Positions 19,754 to 28,781 of a stretch of DNA of 64,000 nucleotides are shown here, piece after piece (positions within the stretch are counted from its first letter, which is position 1; each line of letters opens with the position of its first letter). Source of the stretch: Nitrosomonadales bacterium (GTDB taxonomy: Bacteria > Pseudomonadota > Gammaproteobacteria > Burkholderiales > Gallionellaceae). The translations under genes and the position numbers were made by a program. The stretch is from positions 1 to 64,000 of the forward strand of contig JANYJE010000066.1 of assembly GCA_025408405.1 (NCBI GenBank), given 5' to 3'. The notes under the pieces are model-generated. The model searched no databases, was not told the origin of the DNA, and was given only the letters and a program-made list of their open reading frames with translations.

Positions 19754-20407
19754 TCAATTGGCAACCTTGGTTGTTCGCTGGTTGGCAACATGTGTGTGAT
19801 CTCCGAGGTGCGTTTGCCCTTTCCATAGGATGAGGATACAGAAGCCAAAGGTCAGAGCACCTACTACGACATGCTTAATGCTGAGGGGGTAACTACACCC
19901 AAGAATGTCCAGCGTAAAGTAGGCCAACGCGAGCCAAATGCACAACGTAAAAAGATTGACGATTTGGTTTGTCTTTGAGACAGAGATATTGCCTGGCCCA
20001 GTAACATGTCTTTCAAAAAAATCATCGCCCGGAGGGCGACCCAAGATGGTTTTGTAGAGCGGCCCAGTGATTTTGTCTTCCAAAATATCAACGTGGTTTT
20101 CCCAATTCTCCTGCCATTGCTTGCTGCCACGATTCACTTGGAACCATGCAAAGGTGAACAGAAAACCAACGCACGCAACAATGAATGCTAGAAATTTTTT
20201 GTCGGCCAGATGCTCGGCACTCAGAATCACAAAGTAACCGGCGAACGCTGCGGCAATGAGCGTCCAGAAATAAGCCGCTCTCTTCCAATAGAGCTCGATC
20301 TCAAACTTCCTGATATCGAGAGCGTGCTCAAGCGCAGCCTCCAATTTCGGGATGTTCTCAGGCTCAATGCCAAAGTCGCTTTTATACTTCGCCTCGTCGA
20401 TTTTCAT
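19754..20407 (-). CDS. Cassette-encoded hypothetical multi-pass membrane protein
   Basis: 217 aa; YWKRAAYFWTLIAAAFAGYFVI, FLAFIVACVGFLFTFAWFQVNRGSKQWQENWE, two further C-terminal TM segments. Confidence 0.75.
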   Translation of the reverse strand: MKIDEAKYKSDFGIEPENIPKLEAALEHALDIRKFEIELYWKRAAYFWTLIAAAFAGYFVILSAEHLADKKFLAFIVACVGFLFTFAWFQVNRGSKQWQENWENHVDILEDKITGPLYKTILGRPPGDDFFERHVTGPGNISVSKTNQIVNLFTLCIWLALAYFTLDILGCSYPLSIKHVVVGALTFGFCILILWKGQTHLGDHTHVANQRTTKVAN

Positions 20408-20426
20408 AGCGTCATCCGATATTGAC

Positions 20427-20506
20427 TTCTAACGTGGAGCTAACCGGCGCTGCGCGGCTTTATCGCGCAGCGACCGAAGGGAGCGAGGTTGAGCGCCATG
20501 TTATGC
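20427..20506 (-). other. attC site 6
   Basis: TTCTAACgtggagctaaccggcgctgcgcggctttatcgcgcagcg...gttgagcgccatGTTATGC. Confidence 0.9.
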
Positions 20507-21013
20507 CGCACCCAAGTATGGCTGGAAGAGAGCCTTGAGTTCACGGTTTTCCTTAGCGAACCAATCTACGAGTCCCTCCACATTTTCCTCGGCAGTGGCG
20601 TACTCACGATCATGTGGATTGTTCTGTCCGCCCGCAATGCGGTCGACCAGCCTCTGGAGCTTCCACGCGCCATTAACGAAAGCATTGGCTTTCTCCTCAA
20701 CATCCAGCATGTCTAAATGTCCGTGCTGCTCGATTTCCCACTTGAAGGTATCAATGCGCTCCGTGAGCTCTCGGCTTCGATTTACTTCGCCCATGTGATA
20801 AAGCGTCCAGTACGCCGCACAGTACTTTGAGAAGTGGTGCATTGACTGAAACACTTGCAGCCGCAAAGGGCGGCGGCTTTCGCGAACCGCAATGATATTG
20901 GCTTGCTCCGCAGCTATCCTTTGACCACGTGCGTAGATCGCCGAAAGAACGGAGATCAGCAACGCAATGGCTGCAATGACGTCGGAGACCGCGATGTCCA
21001 GATTAAGCGGCAT
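20501..21013 (-). CDS. Cassette-encoded hypothetical protein, N-terminal TM
   Basis: 170 aa; stop codon overlaps attC R site and start abuts the next attC. Confidence 0.72.
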   Translation of the reverse strand: MPLNLDIAVSDVIAAIALLISVLSAIYARGQRIAAEQANIIAVRESRRPLRLQVFQSMHHFSKYCAAYWTLYHMGEVNRSRELTERIDTFKWEIEQHGHLDMLDVEEKANAFVNGAWKLQRLVDRIAGGQNNPHDREYATAEENVEGLVDWFAKENRELKALFQPYLGAA

Positions 21014-21080
21014 AACGTGGAGGTAAGGGGCTGCGCTTTAGCGCAGTCCCAGCGCAGCGAACTTGACCGTAGGGTTAGAA
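21010..21080 (-). other. attC site 7
   Basis: GCATAACgtggaggtaaggggctgcgctttagcgcagtcccagcgcagcgaacttgaccgtagGGTTAGAA. Confidence 0.9.
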
Positions 21081-21650
21081 GTCAATTTGAAACTCCCTTG
21101 AGATGCAGGCCCAAGCTTCGAGCGACTGTTCGATACACTCGATTGCACCTGTTATGCGATTATCTTCATTGTCCACTATATCCGCCGTAATCCTTGTCAT
21201 TCCAGGCTGCGAAATCGCGAAAGTTGTTTTCCTTCCTTCGCATGTAATACGATCAATGGCCTCTTGTGGAATGCTATATCCTGATTTCAAGATGCGCGCA
21301 AAACGGCCACTACGACTTTTCGACAGACTTTGATGTTTCTGACGATTGGCGATATCAGAGCACAGTTTGAGGCAAAGATACTTGTCGATTTCATTGTCAA
21401 CAAGCGATTTCATGACGCCACTCTCTGTTGTTTTGGTGATTATGTAATCCCGAACAGACCATAGCCAAACGAAAATTGCGGCGAGATCATCATCCACTTC
21501 GTTTGCGGGTTTGACGGATTCAACAATGACGGTAGTCTCAAATTCGTCACTAGACTTTATAGTGTCACCTGCGCCGCTGCGTTGAGCCATTCTCTCTTTC
21601 AGTCTGGCTATTCGACCAACTAACTCTTCCAGTGACTCAACGGACATCAC
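21075..21650 (-). CDS. Cassette-encoded hypothetical protein
   Basis: 191 aa, no recognised motif; between attC sites 7 and 8. Confidence 0.7.
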   Translation of the reverse strand: MMSVESLEELVGRIARLKERMAQRSGAGDTIKSSDEFETTVIVESVKPANEVDDDLAAIFVWLWSVRDYIITKTTESGVMKSLVDNEIDKYLCLKLCSDIANRQKHQSLSKSRSGRFARILKSGYSIPQEAIDRITCEGRKTTFAISQPGMTRITADIVDNEDNRITGAIECIEQSLEAWACISREFQIDF

Positions 21651-21665
21651 AAACTCCTGAGTGAC

Positions 21666-21743
21666 TTCTAACGTGGAGCTAAGGGGCGCGCCGCAGGCGC
21701 GTCCCAGCGACCGCAGGGAGCGAACTTGAGCGCAGGGTTAGGC
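21666..21743 (-). other. attC site 8
   Basis: TTCTAACgtggagctaaggggcgcgccgcaggcgcgtcccagcgaccgcagggagcgaacttgagcgcagGGTTAGGC. Confidence 0.92.
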
Positions 21744-21788
21744 TTTTTACTACAGAGTTGAAGCTGTATATTTCCTCTGGTTTAGGCA

Positions 21789-22079
21789 TTACGATTTCCT
21801 CCAATTGGCGCGATCTTCGATAGTCTCCTCGGGTGAAGATCCGCTTACGGAAGTGTTTAGCGTTATTCGCAAAAATTGCGACTCATTTAGCGATTTGGCC
21901 TTTTTAGAAAGCTGCGCACAATGGTTGGGCATAGCTTTCAACTTTGTTTCAGCACACGTGTAAATTCCGATCCATTTGCAATTCGGGCATTGATACCAAA
22001 ACCAATTTCCATGGTCATCAATTTCGCACCCTACTTCGAGATGACCGCACAACGGGCAAGTTCTTTTTACATACCCCAT
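21789..22079 (-). CDS. Cassette-encoded small zinc-ribbon protein
   Basis: CPLCGHLEVGCEIDDHGNWFWYQCPNC: paired CxxC motifs. Confidence 0.7.
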   Translation of the reverse strand: MGYVKRTCPLCGHLEVGCEIDDHGNWFWYQCPNCKWIGIYTCAETKLKAMPNHCAQLSKKAKSLNESQFLRITLNTSVSGSSPEETIEDRANWRKS

Positions 22080-22092
22080 TTAATTCTCCTAT

Positions 22093-22160
22093 GCCTAACG
22101 TTCGAGTTGAGCACCGGCTCGAGCGCAGCGAGGGGCGTGTGCTCGAACGAGTGGTTGGAC
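22093..22160 (-). other. attC site 9 (integrase-proximal)
   Basis: GCCTAACgttcgagttgagcaccggctcgagcgcagcgaggggcgtgtgctcgaacgagtgGTTGGAC; near-palindromic. Confidence 0.85.
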
Positions 22161-22391
22161 GTGAGGGATGGCGGCCAGTTTCAGCTGCATTTTATCCGTG
22201 CGAAAAACCAAAAATTCCGCCCTCCATTGAACAGACCAAAGCGTTGCCATCGACCGTGCGTATCAACGCTCGCGTTATACGCCGGTACGTGCAACGCTTT
22301 GCACCGTATCATGCAGGGCAGCCCTTTATACAGCCCCGCTCCCTGTAATAAACTGTTCGGCTGCCCGCTCTAGCCGTCACTTGCGGCCAAC
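22161..22391 (-). other. Candidate ORF-less cassette and/or attI region
   Basis: About 230 bp between attC 9 and a GTTGGCC-like core (22385-22391, minus) upstream of intI; no minus-strand ORF of 60 aa or more. Confidence 0.35.
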
Positions 22392-22505
22392 GTAATGTAG
22401 ACACCCATTGCGGTGTATATTCTGGAAAACTGGGGTGTATAATTTGGCTCATGCTGGCTGTAAGTCCATTGTTTATCAGGCAATAGTTAATCAGGAGACT
22501 TTGTT

Positions 22506-23210
22506 ATGGTTAATGCAAATGCACCTTCTGCCCCAACCCCGCCAAAATTGCTCGATCAAGTCCGCGACAAGATCAGGGTTAAACATTACAGCATCCGCAC
22601 AGAAACGCAATATCTTCAATGGATCAAACGGTTTATCTATTTTCATGGCAAGCAGCATCCGCGCGATCTGGGGGCTGCCGAGATTGAGGCCTTCCTGTCT
22701 CATCTGGCCACTGCGGGAAATGTGTCGGCATCTACCCAGAATCAGGCGCTTTCCGCGTTGCTGTTTCTTTATCGGGAGGTTCTGGGTATTAATTTGCCCT
22801 GGATGGAAACCATGGTGCGCGCAAAGAAGCCGCAGCGCCTGCCGGTGGTGCTGAATCGCACCGAAGTGGGGTTGGTGCTGGAGCGCATGGAAGGGACTTA
22901 CAGTTTGATGGCGCGCTTGCTGTATGGCACGGGCATGCGCTTGATGGAGTGCTGCCTTCTGCGCGTGAAGGATATCGATTTTGGCCAGCGCGAGATTCTG
23001 ATCCGCGATGGCAAGGGCGGCAAAGACAGGGTGACGATGTTGCCGGAAACGTTGATTCGGCCGTTGCAGGAGCATTTGACCAAGCGCCGCTGGCTTTATG
23101 ATGAAGACTTGGGCAAGGGCATGGCCGAGGTGTTTTTACCGGATGCGCTGGCGCGCAAGTATCCCAAGGCCGCTAGCGAGTGGGCGTGGCAGCCCGGTAG
23201 GTTGGGCTGA
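22506..23210 (+). pseudogene. intI: Integron integrase IntI, C-terminally truncated
   Basis: LLDQVRDKIRVKHYSIRTETQYLQWIKRFI; GTGMRLMECCLLRVKDIDFGQREILIRDGKGGKDRVTMLP; integron-specific insert ALARKYPKAASEWAWQ, then PGRLG* without the HxLRHxxAT box or catalytic Tyr. Confidence 0.9.
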
Positions 23211-23322
23211 ATGAAATGAAGCCCAACGTTCCCGCACAATGTTGGGCTTCGCGACGCTCTGACGATTTCTCACGCGATTTATCGCGTAGAGAATCGCGTA
23301 ACTCTGTTGCAACCCAAGCTAC
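23197..23322. repeat. 126-bp MITE-like palindromic repeat truncating intI
   Basis: Ends GTAGGTTGGG...CCCAAGCTAC (9/10 inverted match); internal hairpins aagcccaacgttcccgcacaatgttgggctt and acgcgatttatcgcgt. Confidence 0.75.
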
Positions 23323-23701
23323 ATAATGTCGGCTTCCCCTCTGCGCCATCGGCGGCTATGGCACGCAGTTGCCCGTTAGTGTTTGCTTTGCGATCCGTCC
23401 GCAACTGAGCTGCGGACGGTCAAAGTGCTGACCGCGACGGGGTCAGGTGCCACACTGTATTCATGTCTCAGCTGCCAAGCTGCCCACAGCTACCATGCCA
23501 GATTACCCTTGTTGTTCCGGCAACCCTTAAGCTGGGCCCATTAATTATTTTAGAATTAGCTTGACTCCCGGCCAAATCAGAGTAGAAGGGTCACAGGTAT
23601 TTGATTCAAAGCTTTTGCAGCACTGGTTTTCCATGTGCAATCTTCGATTCAGATAGTTTTGCGGGAATTTTTTCCGCTATTTTTAAAAAGAGAGTATTCA
23701 C

Positions 23702-23905
23702 ATGGCAACAGGTACAGTTAAATGGTTTAACGATGCAAAAGGTTTTGGATTTGTAACTCCGGATGATGGCAGCGATGATTTGTTTGCGCACTTTTCCGCA
23801 ATCAACATGAACGGCTTCAAGACACTGGCAGAGGGCCAAAAGGTTACCTTTGATGTGACGCAAGGCCCAAAGGGCAAGCAGGCATCCAACATCCAGGCTC
23901 CTTAA
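23702..23905 (+). CDS. cspA: Cold shock protein
   Basis: [37 protein letters not shown] motifs of CSD proteins. Confidence 0.96.
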   Translation: MATGTVKWFNDAKGFGFVTPDDGSDDLFAHFSAINMNGFKTLAEGQKVTFDVTQGPKGKQASNIQAP

Positions 23906-23923
23906 TCGGCTCCTGATTTGATC

Positions 23924-23955
23924 AAAAGCCCGGCGCGAAAGTGCCGGGCTTTTTG
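23924..23955 (+). terminator. Rho-independent terminator of cspA
   Basis: aaaagcccggcGCGAAAGTgccgggcttttt. Confidence 0.85.
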
Positions 23956-23982
23956 TTTGCCGGAAGATTAATTGCGCAGCCT

Positions 23983-24987
23983 TTACCAGCGCAATTTGCG
24001 CCAGCCGGCTTGTTGCGTGGAATTCAGGAAAGTCCAGGCAACCAGGCGACTTTGCTTTTGCCCCTGACTCATGGCGATGGTTTTGTGTGCTTGCACACCG
24101 GCCCGCTGCAGCGCCGCGTAGATGGCGGGCAGGCTGGCTGATTTCGACACCAGGGTGGTAAACCAGAAGCAGCGCGTCGAAATTTGCATGCTTTCGCTGA
24201 TCATGCGCCGGATAAAGGCTTCCTCGCCGCCTGCGCACCACAGCTCCGCATCCTGACCGCCGAAATTCAGGCCGGGACTGGTTTCGATCGCGGCATCCTG
24301 CTTGCCCGCACTGTTCAATTTGCCCAGGTTTTTCCATTTGCGTTGCGTGCCTGCGCCGGCCTCGTCCGGGGAAGCATGAAAAGGCGGGTTGCACAGGCTC
24401 AGGTCGAACCATTCATCATCCAACACGATGCCATTAAAAATCGCATTGGGATCAGGTTGCAAACGCAGGGTTATCTGCCGTGCCAGCGCCGGATTGGCAT
24501 CCAGAATAGCCCGGGCATTAGCCAGCGATGCTGCGTTGATATCGGTCGCGACGAAACTCCAGCCGTATTCGCTGTGCCCGATCAAAGGGTAGATGCAATT
24601 CGCCCCGGTGCCGATATCCAGCACCTGTATAGACCTGCCCCTGGGGATGGCGCCGTGATTGCTGGTGGCCAGCAGGTCGGCCAGGTAATGCACGTAGTCT
24701 GCGCGCCCCGGAACCGGCGGGCAAAGATTGTGTGGCGGGATATCCCAGGCCTGAATACCGTAACTGTCTTGCAGCAGCGCCCGATTCAGCGCCCTGACCG
24801 CAACGGGGTCGGCAAAGTCGATGCCCTGTTCGCTGTGCGCATTCACCCTGACAAAACTACCCAGTGCCACGTCGGCTTGTATCAGGCGCGGGAAGTCATA
24901 GCGCCCCTGATGACGATTGCGCGGATGGAGTTTGCCTGCCAGTACCTGCGCAGAAGAGGGCTGTCGTTTGTGGCTTTTGCTGCGCAT
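23983..24987 (-). CDS. rlmF: 23S rRNA A1618 N6-methyltransferase
   Basis: [24 protein letters not shown]; start set to [10 protein letters not shown] rather than the longer ORF overlapping maf. Confidence 0.9.
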   Translation of the reverse strand: MRSKSHKRQPSSAQVLAGKLHPRNRHQGRYDFPRLIQADVALGSFVRVNAHSEQGIDFADPVAVRALNRALLQDSYGIQAWDIPPHNLCPPVPGRADYVHYLADLLATSNHGAIPRGRSIQVLDIGTGANCIYPLIGHSEYGWSFVATDINAASLANARAILDANPALARQITLRLQPDPNAIFNGIVLDDEWFDLSLCNPPFHASPDEAGAGTQRKWKNLGKLNSAGKQDAAIETSPGLNFGGQDAELWCAGGEEAFIRRMISESMQISTRCFWFTTLVSKSASLPAIYAALQRAGVQAHKTIAMSQGQKQSRLVAWTFLNSTQQAGWRKLRW

Positions 24988-25125
24988 AAAGCTCGCCGGG
25001 TTGCTGTCAGAACAGGCTGCCAGTGTAAAACATAAACCCGGCAGGCTCCGCTGCATTTGCCCTGAAAATATCTTTTCTGAGCGGCAGTTAGCGTAGCCAT
25101 ATTTTTTTAAGGTATGCTTGTCGCC

Positions 25126-25743
25126 ATGTCCATAATGCCGCACATTTACCTCGCTTCGCAAAGTCCGCGCCGCCGCGATCTGTTGAAACAGATCGGCATC
25201 AACTTCCAGATTCTGCTGTTGCGCACCGACCCGCGCCGTATTCCCGATGTCGATGAAACGCCCCTGCCTGCCGAAGCGCCTGCCGATTATGTGCAGCGCA
25301 TCTGCCAGACCAAGGCACGCGCCGCCTGGGATTCCCTGCTGCACCGCAAGCTGCGGCAGTTTCCCGTGCTCAGTGCCGATACCAGCGTAGCGCTGAACCA
25401 GCAAATTATCGGCAAGCCGCGCGATCGCGCCGACGCGGCGGCTACGCTGCGTTTGTTGTCGGGGCGCAAACATCAGGTATTGAGCGCCGTTGCCGTCATT
25501 CAGGGCGAACGCCTGGAGATGCGCCTGTCCACTACCGAGGTCACCTTTGCCGCCCTGAGCGAGGAACGGATCCAGCGCTATCTGCGCAGCGACGAGGCGC
25601 ATGACAAGGCAGGCGCTTATGGCATACAGGGAGTAGCCGGCGCCTTCGTGCAACGACTGGAAGGCAGCTACTCCGGCGTGATGGGCCTGCCCTTGTACGA
25701 GACCACAGAACTATTACATTCTTTTGGATACCCGGCACCATGA
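25126..25743 (+). CDS. maf: Maf-like nucleotide pyrophosphatase
   Basis: [34 protein letters not shown]. Confidence 0.93.
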   Translation: MSIMPHIYLASQSPRRRDLLKQIGINFQILLLRTDPRRIPDVDETPLPAEAPADYVQRICQTKARAAWDSLLHRKLRQFPVLSADTSVALNQQIIGKPRDRADAAATLRLLSGRKHQVLSAVAVIQGERLEMRLSTTEVTFAALSEERIQRYLRSDEAHDKAGAYGIQGVAGAFVQRLEGSYSGVMGLPLYETTELLHSFGYPAP

Positions 25744-27197
25744 CGAACGATATTCTTATCAATGTAACGCCCCAGGAAACGCGGGTCGCCGTGCTGCAAC
25801 AAGGCATCGTGCAGGATCTGCACATCGAGCGCGGCAGCAACCGTGGCATGGTCAGCAATATGTACGTCGGCCGCGTCAAGCGCGTATTGCCCGGCATGCA
25901 ATCGGCCTTTATCGACATCGGCCAGGAGCGCTGCGCCTTTCTGCATGTCGCCGACATCTGGGCAAATCGCAACCATAACGGCGACGCCGCCAAGCCCATC
26001 GAAAAAGTGCTGTTTGAAGGACAGAGCCTGCTGGTGCAGGTAATCAAGGAGCCGATAGGCACCAAGGGCGCGCGCCTGTCCACCCAGATCAGCATCGCCG
26101 GGCGCCTGCTGGTTTACCTGCCGCAGGAAAGCAATATAGGCGTGTCGCAGCGCATCGAGAATGAAGCCGAGCGCAAGCTGCTGCGCGACAAGCTGCAAAA
26201 CCTGCTGCCAGAGAAACACAGCGGCGGCTACATCATCCGCACCCTGGCCGAAACCGCCAGCGCCAGTGAATTCCAGGCTGACATCGCCTATCTCGACAAA
26301 CTCTGGAGCAGCCTGCAACAACGCGCCAAAGGCCTTTCCAACCCGGTGCTGCTATACCAGGAACTGGATCTCAGCCTGCGCGTGCTGCGTGATTTTGTAA
26401 ACGAGGACACCGCGCGCATTCTGGTGGATTCGCGCGAGACCTTTGAACGCATGAGCTCTTTTGCGCAGGACTACATCGATTCCGCCATTCCCAAGCTGGA
26501 ACATTATCTGGGCCAGCGTCCGCTATTTGACCTGTACGGCGTGGAAGACGAAATCGAAAAGGCGCTGTCGCGCCGCGTCGATCTAAAATCCGGCGGCTAT
26601 CTGATTTTCGACCAGACGGAAGCGCTCACCACGGTGGACGTCAACACCGGCGGCTTTGTCGGCGGGCGTAATTTCGACGACACGATCTTCAAGACCAATC
26701 TGGAAGCTGCCCAGGTCATCGCGCGCCAGTTGCGTTTGCGCAATCTGGGGGGGATCATCATCTGCGACTTTATCGACATGGACACGGCCGAACATCGCAA
26801 TGCGGTGCTGGATGAATTCAAGAAGGCGCTGTCGCTCGATCACACGCGCATTACCGTGAACGGTTTTTCTTCGCTGGGCCTGGTGGAAATGACCCGCAAG
26901 CGCACGCGCGAAAGTCTGGCGCACGTGCTGTGCGAGCCGTGCCCTACCTGCCAGGGGCGCGGCGAGGTGAAAACGGCACAGACCGTGTGCTACCAGATTC
27001 AGCGTGAAATTGTGCGCGAGGCGCGCCAGTTCAATGCGCGCGAATACCGCATCCTGGCTTCCCAGCCTGTCATCGACATGTTCCTGGACGAGGAATCGCA
27101 AAGTCTGGCACAGCTTTCCGTGTTTATCGGCAAGCCGGTTTCCCTGCAGATTGAGACGCTATACAGCCAGGAACAATACGACGTGATCCTGATGTAA
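25740..27197 (+). CDS. rng: Ribonuclease G
   Basis: 485 aa; S1-like N-terminus, CDFIDM, CEPCPTCQGRG Zn-link. Confidence 0.96.
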   Translation: MTNDILINVTPQETRVAVLQQGIVQDLHIERGSNRGMVSNMYVGRVKRVLPGMQSAFIDIGQERCAFLHVADIWANRNHNGDAAKPIEKVLFEGQSLLVQVIKEPIGTKGARLSTQISIAGRLLVYLPQESNIGVSQRIENEAERKLLRDKLQNLLPEKHSGGYIIRTLAETASASEFQADIAYLDKLWSSLQQRAKGLSNPVLLYQELDLSLRVLRDFVNEDTARILVDSRETFERMSSFAQDYIDSAIPKLEHYLGQRPLFDLYGVEDEIEKALSRRVDLKSGGYLIFDQTEALTTVDVNTGGFVGGRNFDDTIFKTNLEAAQVIARQLRLRNLGGIIICDFIDMDTAEHRNAVLDEFKKALSLDHTRITVNGFSSLGLVEMTRKRTRESLAHVLCEPCPTCQGRGEVKTAQTVCYQIQREIVREARQFNAREYRILASQPVIDMFLDEESQSLAQLSVFIGKPVSLQIETLYSQEQYDVILM

Positions 27198-27401
27198 GCG
27201 CGCCAATCGGAATAAGCGTGAACTGAATTTGCCCAGGCACAAACGCCCAGCCAATAAGCGCGGCCCGGTTGCCTGCCGGCTTGGCTTGGTGCACAATGCA
27301 CTTCCAGTTTCGTGGGGATTTAGCAGCCTCCCCGTCCAAGACGCGCAGCGTCCAAGGCATGCTCCAACAATGGATATTGTATTTATCCAAGCGGAGAACC
27401 C

Positions 27402-28757
27402 ATGAAAAACCACATCCCCCACGCAGATCAACAAGCAGCTCCGGCGCCCGTTACTTTCGCGCAGGCATTCGTCTACTGGCTCAAGCTTGGCTTTATCAGT
27501 TTTGGCGGCCCTGCCGGACAGATAGCCATCATGCATCACGATCTGGTGGAGAAGAAGCGCTGGATTTCCGAGAAGCGTTTTTTGCACGCTCTCAATTACT
27601 GCATGGTGCTGCCGGGGCCAGAGGCGCAGCAGCTCGCCATCTACATCGGCTGGCTGATGCATAGAACCTGGGGCGGCATCGTCGCCGGCACCCTGTTCGT
27701 GTTGCCCTCGCTGTTTATCCTGTCAGGACTGACCTACGTTTATCTGGCCTTTGGTGAAGTCACCTTCGTCAAGGGCATATTCAACGGCATCAAGCCGGCA
27801 GTGGTGGCCATCGTCGTGTTCGCCGCATGGCGCATCGGCACGCGCGCGTTGAAAAACAAGCTGCTATGGAGCATGGCCGCCACATCCTTTATTGCCATCT
27901 TCGCCCTGAAAGTGCCGTTCCCTTACATCGTCCTCGGCGCCGGCATCCTTGGCTTTATCGGCGGCAAGATCGTCCCCGAGAAATTCCAGGTTGGCGGCGG
28001 ACATGGCGCCAGCAACAAGAGTTACGGCCGTGCACTGTTTGATGATGACTCCCCTGCTCCGGCGCACACAAAATTCAGCGCCATGCATCTGCTCAAGCTG
28101 ATAGTCGCATTCCTGGCTCTCTGGGGCGCTGGCATGTTGCTGCTGGGTCATCCGGTATTGCAGGACATGGGGGAGTTCTTCAGCAAAGCCGCGCTGGTCA
28201 CATTCGGTGGTGCTTATGCGGTGTTGCCCTACGTCTATCAGGGCGGCGTCGAGCAGTACCACTGGCTGACAGGCACGCAGATGATAGACGGCCTGGCACT
28301 GGGTGAAACCACTCCCGGGCCGCTGATCATGGTGGTGTCTTTCGTCGGTTTCGTCGGCGCCTGGACCCGGCAAATCTTCGGCCCCGATGCCTTGCTGCTT
28401 GCCGGTTTTGCCGGCGCATGTGTGGCGACCTACTTTACCTTCCTGCCGTCCTTCCTGTTCATCCTGGCCGGTGCACCTCTGGTGGAAGCAACCCACGGCG
28501 ATCTCAAGTTCACCGCGCCGCTCACCGGCATTACTGCCGCAGTGGTGGGCGTGATTCTCAATCTGGCACTGTTCTTCGGCTGGCACGTGCTCTGGCCGAA
28601 AGCGAGCGAGGCAGCACCCTTCGCAGGCAGCTTCGAATGGTTTTACGCGTTGATCTCGGCCGCCGCCTTTATTGCACTATGGAAATTCAAGCAGGACGTC
28701 ATGAGCGTCATCGCCGCCTGCGCCGCTATCGGGCTGATCTACACTTATATCGTTTAA
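27402..28757 (+). CDS. chrA: Chromate efflux transporter, two-domain ChrA
   Basis: FISFGGPAGQIAIMHHDLVEKKRWI and FGGAYAVLPYVYQGGVEQYHWLTGTQMIDGLALGETTPGPLIM duplicated motif. Confidence 0.93.
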   Translation: MKNHIPHADQQAAPAPVTFAQAFVYWLKLGFISFGGPAGQIAIMHHDLVEKKRWISEKRFLHALNYCMVLPGPEAQQLAIYIGWLMHRTWGGIVAGTLFVLPSLFILSGLTYVYLAFGEVTFVKGIFNGIKPAVVAIVVFAAWRIGTRALKNKLLWSMAATSFIAIFALKVPFPYIVLGAGILGFIGGKIVPEKFQVGGGHGASNKSYGRALFDDDSPAPAHTKFSAMHLLKLIVAFLALWGAGMLLLGHPVLQDMGEFFSKAALVTFGGAYAVLPYVYQGGVEQYHWLTGTQMIDGLALGETTPGPLIMVVSFVGFVGAWTRQIFGPDALLLAGFAGACVATYFTFLPSFLFILAGAPLVEATHGDLKFTAPLTGITAAVVGVILNLALFFGWHVLWPKASEAAPFAGSFEWFYALISAAAFIALWKFKQDVMSVIAACAAIGLIYTYIV

Positions 28758-28781
28758 CGACATCAACACAGTGAGCAAACC

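Larger units (their letters stand above)
14010..23210. mobile_element. Chromosomal integron: degenerate intI plus leftward gene-cassette array with nine recognisable attC sites
   Basis: Integron-type integrase on + strand at the right end; cassette ORFs all on the - strand; each followed by a palindromic RYYYAAC...GTTRRRY attC element; flanks are core genes (rlmH) and a non-integron region (cspA). Confidence 0.9.

Noticed and set aside
14100-22160. CRISPR array interpretation of the regularly recurring palindromes
   Set aside because: Spacing is hundreds of bp with ORFs between, repeats are variable with GTTRRRY/RYYYAAC termini, and no cas genes are present; attC sites explain the pattern.
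21921-22373. Plus-strand ORFs (150 and 134 aa) across attC 9 and the intI upstream region
   Set aside because: They run through a clear attC site and antisense to the zinc-ribbon cassette ORF; no motif support.
22408-22854. Plus-strand 148-aa ORF overlapping intI in another frame
   Set aside because: Overlaps the recognisable integrase N-terminus; no homology signal.
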